A stretch of 64,000 nt of DNA from Bacillota bacterium (GTDB taxonomy: Bacteria > Bacillota > Clostridia > Christensenellales > Pumilibacteraceae), in assembly GCA_009777485.1 (NCBI GenBank), contig WRLT01000011.1:1-64000 (forward strand). Reading direction: 5' to 3'. Shown one piece after another: positions 42,612-50,477 of the stretch. A program made the position numbers and the translations under genes. Numbering within the stretch: the first letter of the stretch is position 1; the number at the start of each line of letters is the position of its first letter. The notes under the pieces were generated by a model, which worked only from the letters and a program-made list of their open reading frames with translations, had not been told where the DNA came from and did not search any database.

Positions 42612-42716
42612 TACACACTACGTTTGATAAAAATCCTCAGTCGTGAAGACGAACTTCTACTTCCTTCGGATTTTTATCAACTGTTGTGTGTCTGACGGGC
42701 GAATTCTTTCTCTAAG
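42587..42716. repeat. 130-nt long hairpin element overlapping the yggS stop
   Basis: Outer arms CTTAGAGAAAGAATTC (42587-42602) and GAATTCTTTCTCTAAG (42701-42716) are perfect over 16 bp. Inner pairing continues with CCCGT/ACGGG, ACACAC/GTGTGT and the 13-bp TTGATAAAAATCC/GGATTTTTATCAA around a loop of about 32 nt. It ends 50 nt before sepF. Confidence 0.85.
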
Positions 42717-42766
42717 TATCAACTACCTACTAAATACTTACCGTAAAACAAAAGGAGAAAAGGTCT

Positions 42767-43195
42767 ATGAGCAGTGATTGGAGCGATTGGTTAAACGGGG
42801 CGGCAAACTTCGACCCCAAAAAAGACAAAGCGCCCGAATTTTACGAGGACGCGCACCGCGACGGACGCTATAAAGGGCGCGCCGCCGCAGCGGATTCTAT
42901 GCCGCTGCCCGATAATAAGCAAAGCGTCATGCCGCGCCAGTACCAAAATTTTGTAGTGTATAAGCCCAAAAACCCCGAAGACGTGCAGCGGCTGATAGAC
43001 TATTTAAAAAGGCGCGAGCCCGCTATTATCAACCTAGACGATACCGCCGAGGATGTAGCGCAGCGCATTTTAGATTTTGTTTCGGGCGCGACTTACGCAC
43101 TAAGCGGCAGCGTACACCGCATTGTAGGCAACATATTCCTGCTTTCTCCCGAAGGCGTAGAAATTACCGTACCGTACGAAAACGATAGGGATTAA
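42767..43195 (+). CDS. sepF: Cell division protein SepF
   Basis: 142 aa, normal length. An N-terminal amphipathic region and charged linker precede the SepF core VVYKPKNPEDVQRLIDYLKRREPAIINLDD-type strand-helix (about residues 63-90), followed by AQRILDFVSGATYALSG and IFLLSPEGVEI. SepF forms rings that tether FtsZ to the membrane in Gram-positive bacteria. A double ribosome site AAGGAGAAAAGG precedes the ATG. The neighbours yggS upstream and lspA three nt downstream match the common Bacillota division-cluster order. Confidence 0.95.
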   Translation: MSSDWSDWLNGAANFDPKKDKAPEFYEDAHRDGRYKGRAAAADSMPLPDNKQSVMPRQYQNFVVYKPKNPEDVQRLIDYLKRREPAIINLDDTAEDVAQRILDFVSGATYALSGSVHRIVGNIFLLSPEGVEITVPYENDRD

Positions 43196-43198
43196 TAC

Positions 43199-43966
43199 AT
43201 GAGCGTAAAACAAAAACTGCAAACCGCCGCAAAAAAAACGTGGACGTATATGAAAGCTGCACGCGTAGAACTAATTGTTTTAGCGTCCCTTTTGGCGTTT
43301 GATTTACTTACTAAGGGCATAATTTCCTCTACCATGCGCGAGGGGCAAAGCATAACCATCATTCCTAAATTCTTAAACTTTAATTATGTCGTAAACCCCG
43401 CCGCCGCTATGGGCTTTACGTTTTGGCTAGACAGAATTTTAAGCCAAAACGGGGTGCGTATCGTATTTTTAGTGGTAACGCTGTGTGCGATTGCAGGATT
43501 TTTCTACTTTATGATTTATTTCCGTTCGCAGCGCAAGCTTGCGCGCATTTCGTTTGCCATGATTATCGCGGGCGCATTCGGCAACTTTTTTGACAGGCTG
43601 TTTTTTAAATCCGTCAGCGGCTACTTCGGCGTGCGCGACTTTATCGAGATTGAATTTTTCGGGCTTTCTATTTTCGGGTACGAAAGCTTTTTTATCTTTA
43701 ACATTGCCGACGTTGCGCTTACTACGGGCGTAATTATCTTTGCGGTATTTTTTATATTTATGTATAAGCCGCCCAAGCCCGAAATTTGCGGTCCCGTATT
43801 TCAACCCGACTACAAGCCCGAAGAAACCGCCGCAATTCAGCCCGAACCTACAAGCGGTTCTGCCGACGAACCGCAAGCCGAACCGCAAGAGGCTGCCGCT
43901 GCACAAGCGTCCGCGCCGACTGCCCGTCAAACTAAAAGCGATAACGGGGGATTAGCGGGTGAATAA
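43199..43966 (+). CDS. lspA: Lipoprotein signal peptidase II
   Basis: 255 aa. Four membrane helices lie between residues 20 and 195. The catalytic aspartates are visible in GAFGNFFDRLF and FNIADVALTTG. LspA cleaves signal peptides of prolipoproteins after lipidation, and this genome has many lipoproteins to serve. The protein is about 90 residues longer than usual because of a C-terminal tail rich in Pro, Glu, Ala and Gln (about 196-255). Its length before the tail is near typical. It overlaps the next gene by 8 nt. Confidence 0.95.
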   Translation: MSVKQKLQTAAKKTWTYMKAARVELIVLASLLAFDLLTKGIISSTMREGQSITIIPKFLNFNYVVNPAAAMGFTFWLDRILSQNGVRIVFLVVTLCAIAGFFYFMIYFRSQRKLARISFAMIIAGAFGNFFDRLFFKSVSGYFGVRDFIEIEFFGLSIFGYESFFIFNIADVALTTGVIIFAVFFIFMYKPPKPEICGPVFQPDYKPEETAAIQPEPTSGSADEPQAEPQEAAAAQASAPTARQTKSDNGGLAGE

Positions 43967-44858
43967 GCTTACCCTGTATCCCGATGCGTCCGATGCGCGT
44001 CTTCGCTTAGATGTTTTTTTAGCCGAAGAGCTTGCTCAAACGCGTTCGGCGGTAAGTAATCTTTTGCGCAACGGGCTAATTACGGTAAACGGCGAAAAAC
44101 AAAAAAGCGGCTATGCGGTAAAGCCGTCCGACTGCATAGAGGTTACTTCTGTCTGCGCCCAAACCGACATTATACCCCAAGATATTCCGTTAGATATTTT
44201 ATATCAAGACCATGCTGTTGCCGTACTGAATAAGCCCGCAGGCATGACGGTTCACCCAGGCGGCGGCTGTAATACGGGCACACTTGCCAACGCGCTGTTA
44301 TACCGCTTTCCGCAGCTGCTAAACACCTGCCAAACACGTCCCGGCATCGTGCACCGCTTAGACAAAGACACCTCAGGCGTTATGGTTGCCGCCCTAACGG
44401 CGTCCGCGCACCAAAATTTAAGCGCGCAGTTTGCTGCCCGCAGTGTAAATAAAATATATGTCGCGCTGTTAGAGGGCAATCTAAAATCCGACCGGGGCGA
44501 GATAATTACGCTAATCGGGCGCGACCCGCAAAACCGCAAGCTTATGCGTGTAGTACCGCGCGACGGCCGCGAGGCGGTTACGCATTACAAGGTACTGCAA
44601 CGCTTTACTGCACATTGCTTAACACAGTTTCAAATCCTTACGGGGCGCACGCACCAAATCCGCGTACACGCAAAGCACTTAGGCCACCCCGTTGTAGGCG
44701 ATGCCGCCTACGGATACAAAAAACAACGCTTTACGGTAAGCGGACAGCTGCTGCACGCGCAATCGTTATCGTTTACGCACCCCGAATCGGCACAAAATCT
44801 AACCTTTACCGCGCCGATTCCGCCGCAGTTTGAAAGAATTTTGGAGGTAATAAAATGA
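43959..44858 (+). CDS. RluA-family 23S rRNA pseudouridine synthase (RluD-like)
   Basis: 299 aa from GTG 43959, preceded by CGGGGG. An S4 RNA-binding domain (LRLDVFLAEELAQTRSAVS, residues 12-60) precedes the catalytic domain with the signature GIVHRLDKDTSGVMV (catalytic Asp), then NKIYVALLEG and LTGRTHQIRVHAKHLGHPVVGD. It follows lspA as in many Bacillota, supporting the RluD/YlyB-type assignment; the exact uridine target is inferred. It overlaps pyrR by ATGA. Confidence 0.93.
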   Translation: MNKLTLYPDASDARLRLDVFLAEELAQTRSAVSNLLRNGLITVNGEKQKSGYAVKPSDCIEVTSVCAQTDIIPQDIPLDILYQDHAVAVLNKPAGMTVHPGGGCNTGTLANALLYRFPQLLNTCQTRPGIVHRLDKDTSGVMVAALTASAHQNLSAQFAARSVNKIYVALLEGNLKSDRGEIITLIGRDPQNRKLMRVVPRDGREAVTHYKVLQRFTAHCLTQFQILTGRTHQIRVHAKHLGHPVVGDAAYGYKKQRFTVSGQLLHAQSLSFTHPESAQNLTFTAPIPPQFERILEVIK

Positions 44859-45391
44859 AATTTAAAGCCCAAGTAATGGACGAAATGCAGGTGCGCCGCG
44901 CCGTTATCCGCATGAGCCACGAAATTATCGAGCATAATCGCGGTGTCGAAAACGTACTGCTGATAGGCATTCAGCGCAGAGGGCTGCCGATTGCCAAAGA
45001 AATCGCCTCCGTTATCCGCGCCGTAGAGGGCAAGGATATTCCCGTAGGCGCGATAGACATTACGCTGTACCGCGATGATTTTTCGCAATTGACGGATTTA
45101 CCGCAAATCAAAGATACGCATTTGCCGTTTTCTATCGAAAATGCCAACATCATTTTAGTAGACGATGTATTGTATACGGGGCGCACCACACGCGCCGCCT
45201 TAGAGGTTCTAACCCAAGCGGGGCGGCCTAAAACCGTACAGTTGGCAGTTTTGGTAGACAGAGGTTACCGCGAGCTGCCCATCGGCGCAAACTATGTAGG
45301 TAAATCCGTGCCGTCCTTGCGCGACGAATTAGTAAGCGTCAGCGTACCCGAAATAGACGGGAAGTCTTGCGTGGAGATATACATTATATGA
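44855..45391 (+). CDS. pyrR: PyrR bifunctional regulator / uracil phosphoribosyltransferase
   Basis: 178 aa, standard length. The PRPP-binding loop VDDVLYTGRTTRAA lies near residue 100, and IGIQRRGLPIA and LVDRGYRELPIGANYVGK are characteristic. PyrR binds pyr mRNA with UMP to cause attenuation and often also makes UMP from uracil. No pyr biosynthetic genes or PyrR attenuator are in the window; here pyrR is inside the lspA-pseudouridine-synthase run. ATG overlaps the upstream stop; its own stop overlaps the next start by ATGA. Confidence 0.96.
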   Translation: MKFKAQVMDEMQVRRAVIRMSHEIIEHNRGVENVLLIGIQRRGLPIAKEIASVIRAVEGKDIPVGAIDITLYRDDFSQLTDLPQIKDTHLPFSIENANIILVDDVLYTGRTTRAALEVLTQAGRPKTVQLAVLVDRGYRELPIGANYVGKSVPSLRDELVSVSVPEIDGKSCVEIYII

Positions 45392-46254
45392 AAACAATTT
45401 TTTCCGATAACTCCGTAATGTTTAAAGATAAGCCGTGCGGAGAATATACCGTACTGAAAGGCTTTACCGCGCCCTTTACCGCCCGCGCTGTGCAAAATTT
45501 AATGCAGGCAGGGTATATGGTACAACCGCTTGCCGAGCCGCTTGCGCCGCTGTCGCTGCACAACGATTACGTTGGTAAAATCCGCGCCCGCGATATCCAA
45601 GCGGGGCGCGTCTACCTGTACCCCTCTTACGGAAGCGTTTCGCGCAGCGGGTTATTGCCTAGCGTGCCGTCTATGGACCAAATCGGTGTTTCCGCGCCCG
45701 ACGCGCAGCAAGCCTATGCGGTATTTAATGATATGCGCGAAAAAACCGACCAAAATTCTGCCCCGCCGCAAAACCGCGCCGTTAAAGCGGACGCTTTTAA
45801 AACCGATTTGCCCGTGCAGGAAGTGTTCGACGTATTAGCCACCGCAGAGCTTGCATTCAGCCTTTCGCGCTACGACGGCGTAAAATTCGGCTATCGCGCC
45901 CCGCAATATAAAAATCTAGAAGAGCTGTATGTTAACTCACGCACACAAGGCTTTACCTACGAGGTAAAGCGGCAAATAATTTGGGGCAACCTGGTGTTAT
46001 CGGGCGAAAACTACTTGCCGTATTACGATAAAGCCATGCGCTTGCGCCGCCTTATCCAAAATCAGCTTTTATCCGCCTTTAATGCCGCCGATATCGTACA
46101 CATACACGGTTGCACCGCACCCGATTTCACGCTTTCTCCGCTTACGGGCTGCCCGTCAATAACCTTTTTAAAAGAAGGCCGCGCCGTAACCGCGCTGGCA
46201 AAACCCTGTTGCGAGGCGGATTTATTTGTATACGCGCAAAGAGAGGGGGTATAG
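45388..46254 (+). CDS. Degenerate GatA-like protein lacking the amidase triad
   Basis: 288 aa versus about 485 for GatA. Alignable pieces are APFTARAVQNLMQAGYMV (equivalent to the DATVVEKLKEAGA helix), PSYGSVSRSGL and SMDQIGV (residues 79-101; GatA PTYGRVSRYGL and SLDQIG), RYDGVKFGYR (161-170), SRTQGFTYEVKRQI and LVLSGENYLPYYDKAMRLR. The whole amidase-signature segment with catalytic Lys, cis-Ser and Ser (GGSSGGS region) is missing, as is most of the C-terminus. It is translationally coupled to pyrR and sits 4 nt before gatB, the place of gatA. It should be unable to hydrolyse glutamine; a structural or regulatory role for GatB, or decay, are the options. Confidence 0.8.
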   Translation: MKTIFSDNSVMFKDKPCGEYTVLKGFTAPFTARAVQNLMQAGYMVQPLAEPLAPLSLHNDYVGKIRARDIQAGRVYLYPSYGSVSRSGLLPSVPSMDQIGVSAPDAQQAYAVFNDMREKTDQNSAPPQNRAVKADAFKTDLPVQEVFDVLATAELAFSLSRYDGVKFGYRAPQYKNLEELYVNSRTQGFTYEVKRQIIWGNLVLSGENYLPYYDKAMRLRRLIQNQLLSAFNAADIVHIHGCTAPDFTLSPLTGCPSITFLKEGRAVTALAKPCCEADLFVYAQREGV

Positions 46255-46258
46255 CGGA

Positions 46259-47695
46259 ATGAATTACGAAATGGTTATGGGCTTAGAGGTTCATGTGGAG
46301 TTAGCGGCGCAAACCAAGCTGTTTTGCGCGTGTTCGGCATTATTCGGTGCAGAGCCTAACCAAAATGTTTGCCCCGCGTGCTGCGGAATGCCCGGAAGTC
46401 CGCCCGTGTTAAATAAACGCGCCGTAGAGTTGGGGATTATCGCCGCTACGCTGGTAAACGGCACCGTTCCGCCCGTCATGACGTTTGATAAAAAGAATTA
46501 TTTTTATCCTGACTTGCCCGCAGGCTACCAAATCACGCAAAACACCGCGCCCGTATGCACAGGCGGCAGCGTAGAAATCCCTACTGCACAAGGCACAAAA
46601 ACCATCACCCTTAAACAAATCCACATCGAGGAAGACGCGGGCAAGCTGTCGCACGAGCCGCGCCGCAGCCGTTCAAAAGCCGACTACAACCGCGCGGGCG
46701 TTCCGCTAATCGAAATCGTATCCAATCCCGATTTCCGCACGGCGGATGAGGTTATCAGCTATCTGCAAAAGCTGCAAAAGCTGCTTTCGTTTGCAGGCGT
46801 ATCCGATTGCAAAATGCAAGAAGGTTCTATGCGCTGCGACGTTAATATTTCGGTGCGGAAATCAGGCGCTAAGCAGTTAGGCGTGCGCGTAGAAATAAAA
46901 AACATGAATTCGTTTAAAGCAATCGAGCGCGCCATCGCCTACGAAAGCCGCCGCCACATAGACGCTCTGCAAGTAGGCGCGCCGCTTTTTCAAGAAACAC
47001 GCGGTTGGGACGACGGGCTAGGCGAGACGTTTGCCATGCGCGAAAAGGCAGACGCGCACGACTACCGTTATTTTCCTAATCCCGAAATTCCTCCCGTAAT
47101 CCTAGACGAAAAGTGGAAAAATAAAATCTTAAAAAGCATTCCCGAATCGGCTCAAGAAATTTTTAACCGCTACCGTTCAGTCTACAAGCTTTCCGATTAC
47201 GAGGCAGAAATCCTAACCCAATCTAAACGTATCAGCGAAATTTTTCAGCAAACCGCCGACAGGGGCGTAGCACCAAAGGACGCGGCGGGTTGGATAATTA
47301 CCGAATTGTTAGGCGCGGCAAGGCAAGAAAAAATCGATATAGAACAAATCGCTTTCAACGCGGATACCTTTGCGCACATCATAAAGTTGGTTAAAGCCGA
47401 CAAAATCAACCGCAATGCAGGCAAAGCGTTGTTGGTACTGCTTATTAAAGACGATACCTTAAACGCAGACCAATACCTAACGCAAAACAACCTCTACATC
47501 GGCATGGATTCGGGCGAATTAGACGGCATTATCGCCGCGATTGTACGCGATAACCCCCAATCTGTTGCCGAATACAAAGCGGGCAACGAAAAGGTGCTAA
47601 CCTTTTTTATGGGGCAAATTATGAAAGCAACGCGCGGCAAGGCCGACCATAAAACCGTTCAAGCCATACTGCTTAAAATACTTTCCGCACAATAA
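46259..47695 (+). CDS. gatB: Asp/Glu-tRNA amidotransferase subunit B
   Basis: 478 aa, normal length, from ATG 46259 after GAGAGGGGG. Features include the cradle/kinase domain with VMGLEVHVELAAQTKLFC, CPACCGMPGSPPVLN, KNYFYPDLPAGYQITQ and HIEEDAGKLSHE; LIEIVSNPD; then helical and C-terminal YqeY-like tail domains. GatB phosphorylates Asp-tRNA-Asn or Glu-tRNA-Gln and uses ammonia channelled from GatA. It appears intact, but no gatC is present and the adjacent GatA-like protein lacks its active site. An authentic GatCA must therefore be elsewhere, or ammonia is supplied another way. Confidence 0.96.
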   Translation: MNYEMVMGLEVHVELAAQTKLFCACSALFGAEPNQNVCPACCGMPGSPPVLNKRAVELGIIAATLVNGTVPPVMTFDKKNYFYPDLPAGYQITQNTAPVCTGGSVEIPTAQGTKTITLKQIHIEEDAGKLSHEPRRSRSKADYNRAGVPLIEIVSNPDFRTADEVISYLQKLQKLLSFAGVSDCKMQEGSMRCDVNISVRKSGAKQLGVRVEIKNMNSFKAIERAIAYESRRHIDALQVGAPLFQETRGWDDGLGETFAMREKADAHDYRYFPNPEIPPVILDEKWKNKILKSIPESAQEIFNRYRSVYKLSDYEAEILTQSKRISEIFQQTADRGVAPKDAAGWIITELLGAARQEKIDIEQIAFNADTFAHIIKLVKADKINRNAGKALLVLLIKDDTLNADQYLTQNNLYIGMDSGELDGIIAAIVRDNPQSVAEYKAGNEKVLTFFMGQIMKATRGKADHKTVQAILLKILSAQ

Positions 47696-47779
47696 TTATA
47701 TTCCTATACTTTTAAGGCATTTTATCTTCGGACAAGCATATATATAATTATGCTACTAAAAAACTGGAGGTACAACAAA

Positions 47780-48613
47780 ATGCCGAGAATCAGGGAATAT
47801 TCGGGGTACGGAGGACAAAGAAGCACGTCCGCCGATGAGGACGAAACGCGGGAAAGGTCATACAGTATGCCCGAATCCGAACCGTCCGCGCCCGACGCGC
47901 CCGAAACCAACGAAGAAAAATCCGAAACCGCAAAAGCTGAAACCGCGTCCGCACAATCCTATGCGGGTGTTCACGCATCTAATGCAACATCGGCTGCGGC
48001 ACGCGGTTCAATCGAAAAAATCGTAAAGTACGAAAAAGACCTTTCGCCTAAATACAGCCGCACCAAAGACGCGGTTGCGTCTATTATAGAGGAAGGCGTT
48101 TTTTACGAGGATTACCTGCGCGCGCACAAAGCGGATTTATTTGAAAGTAAAGACTTTTTGCTAACCGCAATCGCGCAAAGCCCTAGCCGTTACTTTGCGC
48201 CCGAAACGCCCAAGCCCGCCGAATGGATAGACGAGCAATACCTTACCGAACGCTTTTCCGACTTTTTTACACAAACCAAAGAAAGCGTTAAAGCCGAAGA
48301 AAGCGAAGAGCTTGCTAAGGATTTAATGGTTTATTTGCGCAAATTTGCTTTTGGCAGCGAGGCATACGGAGTAGTAAGCGAAACCTTAAAGCGCGTAGCT
48401 AAGGTAAACGCGGCAGCAATCACCTCCGCCGAAGACGGCGAGCGTATGCGCGCATCGCTTGTACGTTTTAACGAAAGCGTCAACAGCGCGCTAAACACGG
48501 TAAAAGAAAAGCATGCCGCCCTGTTAGCCGCGCAAGCTGCCCGCGCCGAAAAGCTAGAAAGCGACAAAAAAGAATTAGCCTCCATAATCGATAATATGGA
48601 GTTTGAGTTTTAG
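47780..48613 (+). CDS. Hypothetical acidic, Ala/Glu-rich helical protein
   Basis: 277 aa from ATG 47780, chosen for the TGGAGG site 10 nt upstream. The first 90 residues are low-complexity (Ser, Glu, Pro, Ala). The rest is predicted largely alpha-helical, with SRTKDAVASIIEEGVFYEDYLRAHK in the middle and a coiled-coil-like C-terminus (ALNTVKEKHAALLAAQAARAE). There is no signal peptide or membrane helix. I do not recognise the family. The 3' end overlaps the convergent ligase gene by 4 nt. Confidence 0.78.
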   Translation: MPRIREYSGYGGQRSTSADEDETRERSYSMPESEPSAPDAPETNEEKSETAKAETASAQSYAGVHASNATSAAARGSIEKIVKYEKDLSPKYSRTKDAVASIIEEGVFYEDYLRAHKADLFESKDFLLTAIAQSPSRYFAPETPKPAEWIDEQYLTERFSDFFTQTKESVKAEESEELAKDLMVYLRKFAFGSEAYGVVSETLKRVAKVNAAAITSAEDGERMRASLVRFNESVNSALNTVKEKHAALLAAQAARAEKLESDKKELASIIDNMEFEF

Positions 48614-49227
48614 CACTTCACCTTAAACCAATCCTTAGACCGCCGCCCGAAAAAGTAGGGGGCGGTTTTTCTTTTGGCTACTACGCCCTCTAAGCCGTTT
48701 TGTTTAGCCGTTTCAAACAACCTAATTCCGTGCGTTTCAATGTAGTCTACTATCGAAAGCGTACCGCACGGCGTAACGTTATCGCGCAAAATTTCCTTTC
48801 TTTGCATAAGCGGACACGCGGTTAAATCTTTACCGTTTAGGTACAGTATATCAAAAGCGGCGTACTGCATAGGATATTTTGCCGCCGTCGCTTTGGCCTT
48901 AAACGGGCTTAAAATATTGCCGCGCTTTAAATATTTCTTAAAGTCGGGGATACCGTCCGTTGTGCAGTAAATTTCGCCGTCTAAAATACATTTTCCGCGC
49001 ACGCACCCGCGCAGCGCGTCAAATTCGGGGAATAGGGCAGTTAAATCGTTTTGGTTGCGCGACATTGCCGTAAAATGACTTTCGCTTACATACAAAAGCG
49101 CGCGCGCCCCGTCATACTTAAATTCAAAAATAAAATCCTTATGGTCAAACGGAGCCGATTTAGAAAGCAGCATCGGCGTTAATTTTTTATTACTAAATAA
49201 ATCCGACCGCAATTCTCCATTCTCCAT
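48610..49227 (-). CDS. Minimal ATP-dependent DNA ligase (adenylation domain only)
   Basis: 205 aa. It covers only the nucleotidyltransferase domain of LigD-type ligases: motif I EFKYDGAR (Lys is the AMP acceptor), motif III-like LDGEIYC, AAFDILYLNGKDL, motif IV LEGVVAKRK and motif V DWFKVKC at the very C-terminus. The OB-fold with motif VI is absent, as are polymerase and nuclease domains. It overlaps ku by one base (TAATG) and forms a two-gene NHEJ operon. The N-terminal MENGEL is encoded by a dispersed ATGGAGAATGGAGAATT repeat, so the start may be repeat-derived. Confidence 0.85.
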   Translation of the reverse strand: MENGELRSDLFSNKKLTPMLLSKSAPFDHKDFIFEFKYDGARALLYVSESHFTAMSRNQNDLTALFPEFDALRGCVRGKCILDGEIYCTTDGIPDFKKYLKRGNILSPFKAKATAAKYPMQYAAFDILYLNGKDLTACPLMQRKEILRDNVTPCGTLSIVDYIETHGIRLFETAKQNGLEGVVAKRKTAPYFFGRRSKDWFKVKC

Positions 49228-49982
49228 TAGCTATACGCCTCTACACTTGCCCGCAACGCCTCCATTAAATCGGTGATTTTTACCGCGCTTTCCTTTGGCG
49301 CGGTTATTTCCTTGCCCGCAATTTTAGCCTCTATGGCCTCCATAACCCGCGCGGCGTATTCGTCTTTATAGCGCATAGGCTCAAAACTGTCCGTCATGCC
49401 GTCTAGCAGCAGCTTTGCCATGTCAATTTCCGCTTTATTTAAAGCCTCTTGCGTTTCGCTAACAGGGTTTTTGCGTATTTCCGCGTAAAAGTGCAGCGCG
49501 TTTAAAATCATGGCGCCGCCGTGTACGCGCAAGGCAAGCAGTCGTTCCTTTTGCCCTAAAACGCTTTTGGCAATGCCCACCTTATTTTCCTTTTCCAAAA
49601 CATGCCGCAATAGGGCATACGCCTTTTCACCGCCTGTCGGCACTACATAATAAGACGTATCGTAATATACAGGGTCAATTTCGTCTAATTGCACAAAGCG
49701 TTCTATAATAATGCTTTTATCTTTTTTAGTCTTAATTTTTTCAAAATCCGCATCCTCCATTAAAACATAGCGGTCGCCCTCATAACGGTAACCCTTAACA
49801 ATATCCTTGTTATCCACCTCACGTCCGTCACATTCGCGGCAGCTTTTTTTATACACAATGCGCGACATCGTATTGCGGTCTAGCTGATTAAACGCAATTT
49901 CGCGCGGACGCACACACTTTTCAAGCTTTACAGGAATGTACACCAACCCAAAATTTATAGAACCCTTATAACTATACGCCAT
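49227..49982 (-). CDS. ku: Ku DNA end-binding protein
   Basis: 251 aa, typical of bacterial Ku. The N-terminal SYKGSINFGLVYIPVKL and FNQLDRN, the zinc-like CRECDGREV region, the bridge RFVQLDEIDPVYYDTSYYVVP and the KAYALLRHVLEKENKVGIAK stretch are diagnostic. Homodimeric Ku threads onto double-strand break ends and recruits the ligase encoded immediately downstream. NHEJ of this simple type is often tied to stationary phase or spores. ATG 49982 lies just after TATAATGT, too close for a standard promoter; no ribosome site is visible. Confidence 0.95.
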   Translation of the reverse strand: MAYSYKGSINFGLVYIPVKLEKCVRPREIAFNQLDRNTMSRIVYKKSCRECDGREVDNKDIVKGYRYEGDRYVLMEDADFEKIKTKKDKSIIIERFVQLDEIDPVYYDTSYYVVPTGGEKAYALLRHVLEKENKVGIAKSVLGQKERLLALRVHGGAMILNALHFYAEIRKNPVSETQEALNKAEIDMAKLLLDGMTDSFEPMRYKDEYAARVMEAIEAKIAGKEITAPKESAVKITDLMEALRASVEAYS

Positions 49983-50039
49983 ACATTATATAATGCGCAA
50001 TTTTTGCAAATTATATTTTACTAAAAAAAATGGCTTAAA

Positions 50040-50345
50040 AAATGGAAAATGTCGGCTTTCAGCAATGGAGAATGGAAAATGGAAAATGGAGAATTTCGGC
50101 TAAGAATTTTAAAAAATAACCTTTAAAAAATTCCCCTCTTGAGGGGTGCCCCTTTAGGGGCGGGGTGGAAAGAAAAAAATTCCCCTCGTGCAGGCGCGAC
50201 GCGGCGGCGATAGCCGCAAAAACACACCGAAGAAAAATTCCCCTCTTGAGGGGTGGACGCGTTAGCGGACGGGGTGGAAAGAAAAGCCCTTACAAGAAAT
50301 CAGACGGGGTGGAAAGAAAAGCCCCTACAAGAAATCAGACGGTCT
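50040..50345. repeat. Composite dispersed repeat cluster upstream of the FN3 lipoproteins
   Basis: It begins with ATGGAAAATGG/ATGGAGAATGG units and a TTTCGGCTAAGA segment. Two TTCCCCTCTTGAGGGGTG..GGGGTGGAAAGAAAA units follow (50129-50175 and 50234-50283), separated by a GCGCGACGCGGCGGCGATAG segment that also occurs at 62.9 kb. ACAAGAAATCAGACGG repeats end the block. 49983-50477 contains no gene besides this cluster and the following promoter. Confidence 0.85.
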
Positions 50346-50405
50346 GAAAACAAAAGCCCATACCCTCAATCAGACAAAGCAAAAACAAACTTTACAAAAA
50401 AACAC

Positions 50406-50435
50406 TTGACACATAATAAAACATAATGCTACACT
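50406..50435 (+). promoter_or_regulatory. Promoter of FN3 lipoprotein 1
   Basis: -35 TTGACA (50406-50411), 18-bp spacer, -10 TACACT (50430-50435). Nearly identical to the promoter at 53308-53337. Confidence 0.7.
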
Positions 50436-50477
50436 AAAAATATACCCCAAAACTAAAAAAAGGAGCCATTTATCACC

